A DNA stretch of 29,241 nt. Origin: Clostridia bacterium. Lineage in GTDB: Bacteria > Bacillota_A > Clostridia > Oscillospirales > CAG-382. The notes under the pieces were generated by a model that was not told the DNA's origin, did no database searches, and saw only the letters and a program-made list of their open reading frames with translations. The translations under genes were made by a program, and so were the position numbers. The stretch's first letter is position 1. The number at the start of each line of letters is the position of its first letter. This document shows, one piece after another, positions 15,245 to 23,652 of this stretch. Where the stretch lies: positions 1 through 29,241 of the forward strand of contig JAFWWX010000267.1 in assembly GCA_017517985.1 (NCBI GenBank). Direction: 5' to 3'.

Positions 15245-15404
15245 AATTATTCTCCTTTTCTTTCGGCAACCTTGACAACACATTTCGTTGCCTTACTTAC
15301 AAGTTTATTTTAGCACATCTTATGTCCGATAAAAGCAACACTAAAAATATATATGTACTATAAACCTCCCACAAAAAAAGAGAATGTTTTATTGTTTTTC
15401 TTCG

Positions 15405-15442
15405 CAAAAAAATCCCCTGCAAAGCAACGCTGCCTTGCAGGG
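15405..15442 (-). terminator. Rho-independent terminator of the U32-dus-mnmG operon
   Basis: Stem of 8 + 3 bp with one mismatch (15415-15426 with 15431-15442) and a 4-nt loop. On the minus strand it is followed by a T run (seven A at 15406-15412). It lies 15 bp after the mnmG stop. Confidence 0.83.
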
Positions 15443-15456
15443 AGTTTTTATATTTG

Positions 15457-17352
15457 TCAGTTATCTTTTCTCTTTCTTTCCCTCGCACACCCTTCAAGGT
15501 ACACAAGAAGAACGGAAACATCGGCAGGACTGACACCTGAAATTCTGGATGCCTGACCAATATTTTTAGGTCTTACAGCGTTCAGCTTTTGCCTTGCTTC
15601 AAGTCGCAATCCATCAATTGTGGAATAATCAATTCCATCAGGAAGAAGTTTTTCCTCAAGCTTTGCCATTCTTGCCGCTTCATCAAGCTGCCTTTTTATG
15701 TAACCCTCATACTTTATCTCAACTTCCACAGCCTGCATTTCCGTCTCGGAAAGCTCAGGACGGAACGGGTCAACCTTCGCAAGTGCCTTGTAGGATATTT
15801 CAGGACGACGAAGAAGCTCTGCCATATTGATACCGTTTTTCACAGGAGCTGAGTTTGCGCTTTCAAGTATTTCTTCAAGAATATCACTCGGAGCAAGACT
15901 TTTTCCCTTAACCCTCTCAATCTCATTCTTTATATTCTCACGTTTACGGCAGAAGTCCGTATATCTTTCCTCGGATATAAGTCCGAATCTGTAGCCGATG
16001 GGAGTGAGTCTTTCATCCGCATTGTCCTGGCGTATAAGAAGTCTGTACTCGGAACGGGAGGTCATAATTCTATACGGCTCACGAGTTCCCTTTGTCACAA
16101 GATCATCTATAAGTGTTCCGATATAAGAGGAATCACGGCTGAGTGTCAGCTTTTCCACACCCAAAACATATGATGCCGCATTTATTCCGGCAACAAGCCC
16201 CTGTGCCGCAGCCTCCTCGTAACCGGATGTACCATTGAACTGACCTGCACCAAAAAGTCCGGGGAAATCCTTAAATTCAAGGGTGTGTTCAAGGGACAGT
16301 GGGTCGGCATAGTCGTATTCAATAGCATACGCCGTTCTCATAACCTTACAGTTTTCAAGACCTTTCAGAGAATGTATCATCTGCATCTGAACATCCTCAG
16401 GCATAGAGGAGCTAAAGCCCTGAAGATACATTTCCTTTGTGTCAATTCCCATAGGCTCAAGAAACAGCTGATGTCTTTCTTTGTCCGCAAATCTTACAAC
16501 CTTGTCCTCAATGCTCGGACAATATCTTGGTCCTGTACCCTCAATCTGTCCAGAATAAAGCGGAGAACGGTGAAGGTTTTCGCGGATAATTCTGTGGGTT
16601 TCGGCATTGGTGTATATAACATAGCAAGGAAGATGTGCACTGTCAGAAAAGTCCTTTGTATGATAGGAAAAATGTTCGGGGGTTTCATCGCCGTACTGCT
16701 TTTCCATCTGTGAATAATCAACGGAATCCGCGTGGATTCTCGCAGGAGTACCTGTTTTGAAGCGCATAAGCGGAACACCTATCTTTTTAAGGCTTTCCGT
16801 AAGCTCTCCTGCCGGGAACATACCGTCAGGTCCTCCCGAATAGGACACATCACCTACGATGATTTTTCCACGAAGATATGTACCCGAGGCAATAACAACT
16901 GCCTTTGCATTCCAGGTAGCGCCGTATCTTGTGGTAACATTCCACGTGCCGTCATCACAATGCTCAAGCTCAACAATTTCACCCTGAATAATGTCGAGTC
17001 CCTCACAGTTTTCGCAGGTCTTTTTCATTATTGTGTGGTATCTTGCCCTGTCTGCCTGCATTCTCAGAGAATGTACCGCAGGACCTTTTCCGAGATTCAA
17101 CATTCTTGACTGCAGACAAACCATATCTGCCGTCTTTCCCATCTCGCCGCCAAGAGCATCAATTTCAAAAACAAGATGTCCCTTACCACTGCCACCGATT
17201 GACGGATTGCATGGCATATTACCTATAGCATCAAGATTAAGTGTAAACAGTATAGTACTGCAACCGCGTCTTGCCGCCGCAAGTGCCGCCTCAATTCCTG
17301 CGTGGCCCGCACCGATTACTGCAACCTGCGTACTTCCTGCGCTGTATTTCAT
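15457..17352 (-). CDS. mnmG: tRNA uridine-5-carboxymethylaminomethyl modification enzyme MnmG
   Basis: MnmG (GidA) works with MnmE to install cmnm5 or nm5 on wobble U34, using FAD, NADH and methylenetetrahydrofolate or glycine. At 631 residues it is full length. The FAD-binding GAGHAG is at 14-19, the signature PCNPSIGGSGKGHLVFEID at about 48-66, and the second signature near GQFNGTSGYEEAAAQGL. The C-terminal MnmE-binding domain ends in RISGVSPADVSVLLVYLE. It is the last gene of the operon after U32 and dus, 44 bp downstream of dus. mnmE, its partner, is not in this window. Confidence 0.98.
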   Translation of the reverse strand: MKYSAGSTQVAVIGAGHAGIEAALAAARRGCSTILFTLNLDAIGNMPCNPSIGGSGKGHLVFEIDALGGEMGKTADMVCLQSRMLNLGKGPAVHSLRMQADRARYHTIMKKTCENCEGLDIIQGEIVELEHCDDGTWNVTTRYGATWNAKAVVIASGTYLRGKIIVGDVSYSGGPDGMFPAGELTESLKKIGVPLMRFKTGTPARIHADSVDYSQMEKQYGDETPEHFSYHTKDFSDSAHLPCYVIYTNAETHRIIRENLHRSPLYSGQIEGTGPRYCPSIEDKVVRFADKERHQLFLEPMGIDTKEMYLQGFSSSMPEDVQMQMIHSLKGLENCKVMRTAYAIEYDYADPLSLEHTLEFKDFPGLFGAGQFNGTSGYEEAAAQGLVAGINAASYVLGVEKLTLSRDSSYIGTLIDDLVTKGTREPYRIMTSRSEYRLLIRQDNADERLTPIGYRFGLISEERYTDFCRKRENIKNEIERVKGKSLAPSDILEEILESANSAPVKNGINMAELLRRPEISYKALAKVDPFRPELSETEMQAVEVEIKYEGYIKRQLDEAARMAKLEEKLLPDGIDYSTIDGLRLEARQKLNAVRPKNIGQASRISGVSPADVSVLLVYLEGCARERKRKDN

Positions 17353-17396
17353 AAAACTTCATTCCTTTCAATAATCCGCGTCTGCGTCCGGAAAAT

Positions 17397-18374
17397 TTAC
17401 CCAAACGCCTTTTCCACAACCAAAAGCACAGCATCTGTTGTTTCCGCACGGTTGACCTCGTCACGAAGTGCCGCAGAGCCGACCTTACCTTTAATATACC
17501 AGGCAATGTGCTTTCTCGCCTCTCTCACACCGGTATATTCGCCCTTTTCCGCAATAAGGGATTTCATGTGGAAAATTATATCGTCTTTTTTTATACCATC
17601 CGGAATCTCCGGCATTTTTTTCCCGTTTTCAAGATAATAGGCGATTTTTTCAAAAATATATGGATTTCCCAAAGCGCCTCTACCTATCATAATTCCGTCA
17701 CAGCCGGTATATTCCAGCATATGAACGGCGTCCTCCTCGCAGTTAATGTCACCGTTGCCGATAACAGGCACAGAAACCGCCCTTTTAACATTTCTTATTA
17801 TGTCAAGATTTACCGGCGGTGCATACATCTGCTCTCTTGTTCTTCCGTGAACGGCTATTGCCGACGCACCCGATGCTTCGCAGGCACTTGCAACTTCAAC
17901 TGCATTTATGTGAGCCTTATCAAAGCCAGCTCGTATTTTCACAGTTACCGGAATATCACAAAAGCCATTTTCATCAAGGCTTTTTCTGACAGCTGCAACA
18001 ATTCTACCGCAAAGCAGAGGGTCTTTCATAAGTGCCGAGCCATCTCCGTTACCTGCGATTTTCGGCGCAGGACAGCCCATATTTATATCAATTGCACAAG
18101 GGGAATATTTCATAACAAGAAGTGCTGCCTCCCCTATTTCCTCCGGCACTTTCCCAAAAAGCTGAATTGCACAGGGTCTTTCGGAATCTGTTATTTCGCA
18201 AAGCACATTTGTCTTTTTATCCTTAAAAATCAGCGCCTTTGAGGAAACCATTTCTGTGGTCATCCCTTCAGCACCTCTCATTTTGCAAAGCGCTCTGAAG
18301 GACTTGTCAGTTACCCCCGCCATTGGAGCAAGAAACAGTCCGTGTTTATATTGGATATTTCCTATCTTTATCAT
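17397..18374 (-). CDS. dusB: tRNA-dihydrouridine synthase, DusB-like
   Basis: 325 residues. An FMN-dependent TIM barrel that reduces uridine to dihydrouridine in tRNA. Visible motifs: LAPMAGVTDKSFR at 14-26, TEMVSSKAL, IQLFGK, the catalytic Cys101 in DINMGCPAPKI, VKIRAGFD, AVHGRTREQMY and IGNGDI, then GCDGIMIGRGALGNPYIF. The length and motif set match DusB of Firmicutes, but the exact tRNA position modified is not readable. The start is 26 bp after the U32 stop, and its ribosome binding site is weak, so translation may be coupled. It forms an operon with U32 and mnmG. Confidence 0.94.
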   Translation of the reverse strand: MIKIGNIQYKHGLFLAPMAGVTDKSFRALCKMRGAEGMTTEMVSSKALIFKDKKTNVLCEITDSERPCAIQLFGKVPEEIGEAALLVMKYSPCAIDINMGCPAPKIAGNGDGSALMKDPLLCGRIVAAVRKSLDENGFCDIPVTVKIRAGFDKAHINAVEVASACEASGASAIAVHGRTREQMYAPPVNLDIIRNVKRAVSVPVIGNGDINCEEDAVHMLEYTGCDGIMIGRGALGNPYIFEKIAYYLENGKKMPEIPDGIKKDDIIFHMKSLIAEKGEYTGVREARKHIAWYIKGKVGSAALRDEVNRAETTDAVLLVVEKAFG

Positions 18375-18400
18375 TTCAGTATTATTTCGTTCTTCCCTTA

Positions 18401-20443
18401 TTATTCCGTTATTATTTCCAGTATTTCAACGCCGGTTTTTCTTATTTCCTCACCTTTTGAGTACTGGTCAAGAACATCGGCGTTCATTATTATGTTTCTG
18501 CAAGGAGAATTTTTACCGTCAAACCTTCTTTCACGGCATATCGGGAATTTCTTACCGATTCTGTCTGTGTATTCTCCGCACCTGCGGGATATTCCGTTAT
18601 AATTAGAGCAAAGACCTGCACTCCTGAGAACACAGGACTCAAGTACCATAAGAGGAAGTCTGCCTCTTACGACCGCAGAACATTCTACCCCCGATACACG
18701 CACAATATCTCTCATCTGTGCGGTTTTCAGTTCGGGAGAAAGGCACAGACATTCAAATCCCATATCGGCATACACCGAGAGGGTCTTGGAGTTTGTAACA
18801 TTAAGTCCCATTCCGCCATACAGATTAAGTCCGGAGGCTCTTGCCACATCAATATGACCTATATTGGAAACATAAACATACATTGCACCGCTGTTTTTCG
18901 CATTTTTCAGAGCCGTCAGTATATTGTCCTTCTCTTCTCCAAAATAAACCCTCGGAAGTCTGACACCAAAAGGAAGGCTTATTCCGTCAACATTTCCTTT
19001 GGAAAAAAGTTCCAAAGGAAGACAAATACTTTCAAGCCCATGGAAGTAAAGCTTTTTGTCATATACAAAATGCGGATTGTCGGTGAAGATGCGTACTCTC
19101 TGATTCTCGGGAATATGTCTTGCGAAGGATTCAGATGTTTTATATTCTTTTTCTCCAAAATCAACCGTTCTACCAAAAATCACCGCATTTTCAAGGGACA
19201 AAACCGCACCTCTGCGAAGTGCATTTATTTCGGAGGAAGCAAGGAACAGTCCATCATCAAGGATAATTTCGCTTTCCGACAGCACAAATTCCGTAGAGCC
19301 AAGCTTTGACATATTTTTAAGAAAGCTGTCTTTTGTCAAAGGGGCATTTTTTGAAAGGGCAACAGACCTGTCAAGAGTAAATTCGCCGGAGCATCCTGAC
19401 ATTTCAAATCTTGCATAGGGCTTTTTGTCTTTTCTTATTTCCGCATATAATTTCACCGGAATCTTCGGCACTGGCGGAATCTCAACAACGGTATCTGCTG
19501 TTTTCGCCTTATCCTTTTCGCTTCTGAAGCCGTACATTTTGCGGTTATCGGATAAGTAATTACCTGTAAAATATCCGTCCGTAAATCCGCCCCTTGAGAA
19601 TATATCCATAAGTTCGCCGTATTTTTTGTCATCCGCATTTACCGATGAATCAATTAGCTCACGCAGTATTTTTACTGTTCTGTATACATATTCCGGACTT
19701 TTCATTCTGCCCTCAATTTTAAGAGAAGCAATACCAAGAGGTAAAAGCTCTGTTATGTGCCTTGACAGTGTCAGGTCGCAAAGACTGAGAGGATATCCTC
19801 CCGACTTTTCGTCTCTACTGTTTGTAACACGTCCCGGCATTCTGCAGGGCTGGGCGCAGAGTCCTCTGTTTCCGCTTCTGTCACCGATTACAGAACTCAT
19901 AAGGCACATTCCCGAATGACAGACGCAAAGAGCGCCGTGAACAAAAGCCTCTGTTTCAAACATTCCGCTTATTTTTCCATATTCGGTAATATCTTTTATA
20001 TCCTCATACTGAAGTTCCCTTGCAAGAACTATTCTTGAAAACCCAAGCTTTGAAAGCTGTATCGCTCCGTCGAGATTATGGCAGGCACACTGTGTACTTG
20101 CGTGAAGCTCCACTCCAGGAATATAATCATAAAGTAATTTTGCAAGTCCCAGATCCTGAACAATAAAAGCATCGGCACCATTTTCCCATGCTTTTTTTGC
20201 AAAGAAAAGCGTACCTTCAAGCTCTCTGTCAAAATTAAGGGTGTTAAGAGTAATATTTGACCTTACACCGTGAAGTCGCAGAAAACGCAAAGCCTTATAA
20301 AATTCGTCCTCGGTAAACCCCTTTGCATTCATTCTTGCATTAAGACCGCCACCGCCGAAATAGCACTCATCAGCTCCTGCGGAAACAGCCGCAAGCACCG
20401 ATTCATAGCATCCGCAGGGAGCAAGAAGATATGGCTTTCTCAT
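18401..20443 (-). CDS. U32 peptidase-family protein (RNA hydroxylation type, long form)
   Basis: 680 residues. The U32 signature EAFVHGALCVCHSGMCLMSS is complete at about 165-184. It is followed by GNRGLCAQPCRMP and by a Cys pair elsewhere in the chain (CDLTLSRH with SLKIEGRMKSPEYV), typical of the long U32 group. Although named peptidases, E. coli homologues TrhP and RlhA take part in hydroxylation of U34 of tRNA and C2501 of 23S rRNA, and I infer a similar role here. The operon with dus and mnmG supports that inference. A second domain occupies roughly 340-680. The start is the ATG at 20443, with GGAGG 8 nt upstream, rather than the TTG at 20458. Confidence 0.9.
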   Translation of the reverse strand: MRKPYLLAPCGCYESVLAAVSAGADECYFGGGGLNARMNAKGFTEDEFYKALRFLRLHGVRSNITLNTLNFDRELEGTLFFAKKAWENGADAFIVQDLGLAKLLYDYIPGVELHASTQCACHNLDGAIQLSKLGFSRIVLARELQYEDIKDITEYGKISGMFETEAFVHGALCVCHSGMCLMSSVIGDRSGNRGLCAQPCRMPGRVTNSRDEKSGGYPLSLCDLTLSRHITELLPLGIASLKIEGRMKSPEYVYRTVKILRELIDSSVNADDKKYGELMDIFSRGGFTDGYFTGNYLSDNRKMYGFRSEKDKAKTADTVVEIPPVPKIPVKLYAEIRKDKKPYARFEMSGCSGEFTLDRSVALSKNAPLTKDSFLKNMSKLGSTEFVLSESEIILDDGLFLASSEINALRRGAVLSLENAVIFGRTVDFGEKEYKTSESFARHIPENQRVRIFTDNPHFVYDKKLYFHGLESICLPLELFSKGNVDGISLPFGVRLPRVYFGEEKDNILTALKNAKNSGAMYVYVSNIGHIDVARASGLNLYGGMGLNVTNSKTLSVYADMGFECLCLSPELKTAQMRDIVRVSGVECSAVVRGRLPLMVLESCVLRSAGLCSNYNGISRRCGEYTDRIGKKFPICRERRFDGKNSPCRNIIMNADVLDQYSKGEEIRKTGVEILEIITE

Positions 20444-20534
20444 TTTCTGCACCTCCAATCGTAAGTTTTATGTGAAATTTTCAAAATGTACTTGAAAAAG
20501 ACATTCATCGGTTTTATAATATAACTATCTTAAT

Positions 20535-20563
20535 ATTATATATCAACAGTCGCCGTTTGTAAA
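20535..20563 (-). promoter_or_regulatory. Sigma-A promoter of the U32-dus-mnmG operon
   Basis: On the minus strand TTTACA (20558-20563) and a perfect TATAAT (20535-20540) are 17 bp apart. The leader is about 85 nt long. Confidence 0.8.
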
Positions 20564-20663
20564 GATTATTTTTATGAACATTAGCTGTGCGGCATAAAAT
20601 ATTTCAGGGAGCGTAGCGTAAAAAACAACAATCTGCTTATCCATATACAAACATTTCACGCCC

Positions 20664-20715
20664 AAAAATTCCTACGGAATTTTTAATATCTTTTTGTGCC
20701 GCCGCTGAGCGGCGG
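20664..20715 (+). repeat. Two perfect palindromes in the mreC leader
   Basis: AAAAATTCC-TAC-GGAATTTTT (20664-20684) and CCGCCGC-TGA-GCGGCGG (20699-20715) are perfect hairpins with 3-nt loops. The second ends only 3 bp before the AATGGAGG region that contains the mreC ribosome binding site. Neither is followed by a T run on the plus strand, so they do not look like terminators. The 285-bp gap they lie in otherwise contains only the divergent U32 promoter. Confidence 0.6.
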
Positions 20716-20729
20716 AATGGAGGATTAGT

Positions 20730-21623
20730 ATGGCTTACAATTTTAATGATGTTGTAACAAAGCGACAGTCAAGATTTTTCATATTGAGCATTATAGTATC
20801 AATAATTTTGTCGCTTGCAGCTATGGTGTCATACTTCTCCGGTTTTTCAAACATTCTCACGGGACTTGTAAATATTGTTGTTTACCCCATTAATTCCTGC
20901 GCCGACTACATTTCCGAAAAAATTACGGATGCAGGAAAATATTTTGGCGATATTGCCGCACTTAAAGAAGAAAACCTGCGTCTTAAGGAAGAAAACAACA
21001 ACCTAAAAAAAGACAAAGCAATGACAGATGCATTGAGAGCAGAAAACGAACAGCTTTATTCATACCTTGAGCTGAAACGTGAGTACACCAATCTTGAGCT
21101 TGTAAATTCAAAAATTATATCCAAAGGAAGCGGTAATTTTATTTCCACCTTTACAATAGACAAAGGCACTGCACACGGTGTAAGAAAGAATATGCCCATT
21201 ATAACCTCAAGGGGTATAATAGGCATAGTAACAGAGGAAGGGCCGTTGACATCGAGAGGAATAACTCTTATTTCCCGCAACTCCTCGGTGGGTGTATACC
21301 TTTCCGGCTCCGGTGCCACGGGAATCCTACGGGGAGATTACACTCTTTCCCTTGACGGCAAATGCAAAATAACAGGACTGTCCACAGACACCCAGGTACA
21401 AATCGGAGATTCGGTGTTGACATCCGGTATGGGAGAAATATATCCGAGAGACTTAAATGTGGGAACGGTTACTGAAATAGTAAAGGATTCCAACTCCCAA
21501 ACTATTACCCTTATTGTTACACCTTCCTGCGACCTTGTAAATGAAGAAATGGTAATGGTAATAACGGATTACGAGAGAACCTATGAAGCACAGTCAGAAA
21601 ACGAGGATACAATAGAACAGTAA
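20730..21623 (+). CDS. mreC: Rod shape-determining protein MreC
   Basis: 297 residues. MreC is a single-pass membrane protein that organises the elongasome on the outside of the membrane. There is a cytoplasmic N-terminus, a transmembrane helix at about 17-37, a coiled coil at about 75-112 (repeats of LKEEN and LRAEN), and a beta-rich MreC domain with VISKGSGNF-like sequence followed by TIDKGTAHGV and SVGVYL, then DSVLTSGMGEIYPRDLNVG. MreB and MreD, its usual neighbours, are absent on both sides, so this is an orphan copy, possibly a second mreC used in sporulation or shape. Ribosome binding site GGAGG at 20719-20723. Confidence 0.95.
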   Translation: MAYNFNDVVTKRQSRFFILSIIVSIILSLAAMVSYFSGFSNILTGLVNIVVYPINSCADYISEKITDAGKYFGDIAALKEENLRLKEENNNLKKDKAMTDALRAENEQLYSYLELKREYTNLELVNSKIISKGSGNFISTFTIDKGTAHGVRKNMPIITSRGIIGIVTEEGPLTSRGITLISRNSSVGVYLSGSGATGILRGDYTLSLDGKCKITGLSTDTQVQIGDSVLTSGMGEIYPRDLNVGTVTEIVKDSNSQTITLIVTPSCDLVNEEMVMVITDYERTYEAQSENEDTIEQ

Positions 21624-21665
21624 AATCCATTATAATATACATAACAGATACAATTGAAATATTTT

Positions 21666-21788
21666 CACGGGCTGTAGCAAAATGAATTGTTACAGCCCGT
21701 GTGTTGTACAGAAACAACAAATTTTTATGGGGAACGACCTGTGTGTCGTTCCATTATTTTGTGCATTTTGCAGATTTTGCTACAGCCC
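21666..21788. repeat. MITE-like nested palindrome between mreC and spoIVA
   Basis: Two perfect 15-bp inverted ends, GGGCTGTAGCAAAAT (21669-21683) and ATTTTGCTACAGCCC (21774-21788), bracket three internal hairpins. These are 21666-21676 with 21691-21701 (11 bp), 21702-21707 with 21714-21719 (6 bp) and GGAACGAC 21731-21738 with GTCGTTCC 21745-21752 (8 bp). No hairpin is followed by a long T run. No clear target-site duplication flanks it. It may double as a transcription barrier between the convergent genes. Confidence 0.55.
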
Positions 21789-21825
21789 CTGATTGGTTTT
21801 CAAATAGTATCGGCTTTTGTAATTT

Positions 21826-23304
21826 TTAAAGCAATATACATATAAGTCCGCTACTTCCGTCGTTTATAATCTTGCGCAGAGTATCCGCAATCTTAACCCT
21901 TGAATCATAGGGCATATGGGAAAGCTTTGCGTTTATTCCCTCGTTTACAAGCTCATAAAGGGACTTGCCGAACATATTAGACTCCCATATTTTTGCAGGG
22001 TCCTGCTCAAATTCGTCAAGCAGGAATTTCACAACATCCTCCGACTGCTTTTCGCTTCCCACAATGGGGCTTACCTCTGTCTGTATGTCGGCTCTTATCA
22101 TATGAATAGACGGCGCTGAAGCACGAAGCCTTACACCGTAGCCGCCGGATTGCTTTACAATTTCCGGCTCCTCCAATGTTAAGTCCTCCGGTGACGGAGC
22201 AACAATGCCGTAACCGTTTTCGTTTACATCCCGAAGTGCCTTTTCAAGCTTATCATACTCTTTTTTCATCCCGGACAGCTCACGAAGACGCACCATAAGA
22301 GCCTCCTCACCGTCAATGACAAAGCCGGTCTCCTCGCCGAGTATTCTGTAGAAAAGCTCCTCGGGCATCTCTGCAGACAGATGTACTCTGCCGGTTGCAA
22401 GATCTATCGCATCGGGGTAAAGTGCGATACCAAATTCTTCATCGGCAATGCCGGAAAATGCATCCCTCGCCTGACCTACCTTTGTAATCTCTGCGGCAGT
22501 TTTATTTATGGCGGTATAGAGAGTTTTGCGAAGTTTGTGTTCTGCAGGGAGAGTATCTATCCACGATGGAACATTTATACCAATCTCCCGTATGGGAAAT
22601 TCAAGAAGTACAAGTTCAAGAATCTTCTTTATATCCTCCTGTGTAAGATCCGTACAGTTAACAAGAGCAACAGGCGCAGAATATTCATTCTCCATTGATA
22701 TTGCAAGCTCAATAGCAGCTTCCGAATCAGGATTTGCACTGTTGAGAATAACGGCAAATGGTTTATTTATTTCCTGAAGCTCCCTTACAACGCGTCTTTC
22801 CGCATCAACATAATTTTCTCTTGGAAGCTCTCCTATTGTACCGTCTGTAGTAACAAGAATTCCTATTGTAGAGTGGTCGTTTATAACCTTTGCAGTGCCT
22901 ATCTCCGCAGCCTTGTCAAAAGGCAGTTCCTCCTTTGACCAAGGGGTCATAACCATTCTCGGCTTTTCGTCCTCGGTATGTCCCATAGCGCCGGGAATAA
23001 TGTACCCAACACAATCAATCATTTTGACTCTCAGTGCCGCATTTCCGTCAAGTACAACCTCCACAGCCTCATCGGGAACGAATTTAGGTTCTGTTGTCAT
23101 AACGGTTTTTCCCTGCGCGCGTTGGGGCATTTCGTCTCTTGCGCGTTCCCTCTCATTTATATTTGGCATATTGGGAAGCACAAGGGTTTCCATAAATTTT
23201 TTTATAAAGGTAGACTTTCCTGTTCTCACCGGCCCCACAACACCTATGTATATGTCTCCGCCGGTCCTCGCCTTGATGTCGCCGTAAATACTTGAATTTG
23301 TCAT
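21826..23304 (-). CDS. spoIVA: Stage IV sporulation protein A (spore coat morphogenetic ATPase)
   Basis: 492 residues, the usual length. SpoIVA polymerises around the forespore using ATP and forms the base of the spore coat. The Walker A motif GPVRTGKST is at 24-32, followed by the conserved stretch with NINERERARDEMPQ and MTTEPKFVP, and the CVGYIIPGAMGH segment. The C-terminus ends in SGLICILL, the anchoring tail typical of SpoIVA. This is the strongest evidence that the organism forms spores. GGAGG lies before the ATG, and a sigma-E-like promoter lies about 50 bp upstream. Confidence 0.98.
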   Translation of the reverse strand: MTNSSIYGDIKARTGGDIYIGVVGPVRTGKSTFIKKFMETLVLPNMPNINERERARDEMPQRAQGKTVMTTEPKFVPDEAVEVVLDGNAALRVKMIDCVGYIIPGAMGHTEDEKPRMVMTPWSKEELPFDKAAEIGTAKVINDHSTIGILVTTDGTIGELPRENYVDAERRVVRELQEINKPFAVILNSANPDSEAAIELAISMENEYSAPVALVNCTDLTQEDIKKILELVLLEFPIREIGINVPSWIDTLPAEHKLRKTLYTAINKTAAEITKVGQARDAFSGIADEEFGIALYPDAIDLATGRVHLSAEMPEELFYRILGEETGFVIDGEEALMVRLRELSGMKKEYDKLEKALRDVNENGYGIVAPSPEDLTLEEPEIVKQSGGYGVRLRASAPSIHMIRADIQTEVSPIVGSEKQSEDVVKFLLDEFEQDPAKIWESNMFGKSLYELVNEGINAKLSHMPYDSRVKIADTLRKIINDGSSGLICILL

Positions 23305-23352
23305 AGCAATCCTCCGTTTTACCCTCTCTGCGGGTTTTGATTTTTTGTTATA

Positions 23353-23381
23353 TAACTATGACAACTGTTTCTTAAATATGA
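23353..23381 (-). promoter_or_regulatory. Sigma-E-like promoter of spoIVA
   Basis: On the minus strand TCATATT (23375-23381) is followed after 14 bp by CATAGTTA (23353-23360). The -35 matches the mother-cell sigma-E pattern and the -10 keeps the CATA core. spoIVA of Bacillus is known to be sigma-E dependent. Confidence 0.55.
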
Positions 23382-23389
23382 CAAAACAT

Positions 23390-23425
23390 ATACCCCGGCG
23401 AAGACACAAATCTTTACCGGGGTAT
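23390..23425 (-). terminator. Candidate terminator after rubredoxin
   Basis: ATACCCCGG (23390-23398) pairs with CCGGGGTAT (23417-23425), and AAGA with TCTT pair inside. On the minus strand it is followed by ATGTTTTG, a weak T tract. It separates rubredoxin from spoIVA. Confidence 0.5.
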
Positions 23426-23440
23426 TTTCAGGTTAAAATG

Positions 23441-23599
23441 TTAGTCTTCCTTGCTGAAGCTGTCCTTGCCGACACCGCAGAGAGGACATTCAAAATCCTC
23501 CGGAAGATCTTCAAACTTTGTTCCGGGAGCGATTCCGTTTTCTACATCGCCCACTTCTTCATCGTAAACCCATCCGCATACATCGCATACATATTTCAT
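23441..23599 (-). CDS. Rubredoxin
   Basis: 52 residues, reading [18 protein letters not shown] at the start. The two Fe-binding pairs CDVC-G (Cys5, Cys8) and CPLCG (Cys38, Cys41) and the [15 protein letters not shown] segment are standard rubredoxin. It carries single electrons, commonly to rubrerythrin, superoxide reductase or flavodiiron proteins in anaerobes. Ribosome binding site CGGAGGAG lies before the ATG. It begins 53 bp after the ferritin stop, so ferritin and rubredoxin are likely co-transcribed. Confidence 0.97.
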   Translation of the reverse strand: MKYVCDVCGWVYDEEVGDVENGIAPGTKFEDLPEDFECPLCGVGKDSFSKED

Positions 23600-23652
23600 A
23601 ATAATCTCCTCCGTATTATTTATTTTTATTATTTGTTATTTTTTTTAAATTA

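Noticed and set aside
20636..20646. TTATCCATA near-match to a DnaA box upstream of mreC
   Set aside because: Isolated and imperfect; no second box nearby.
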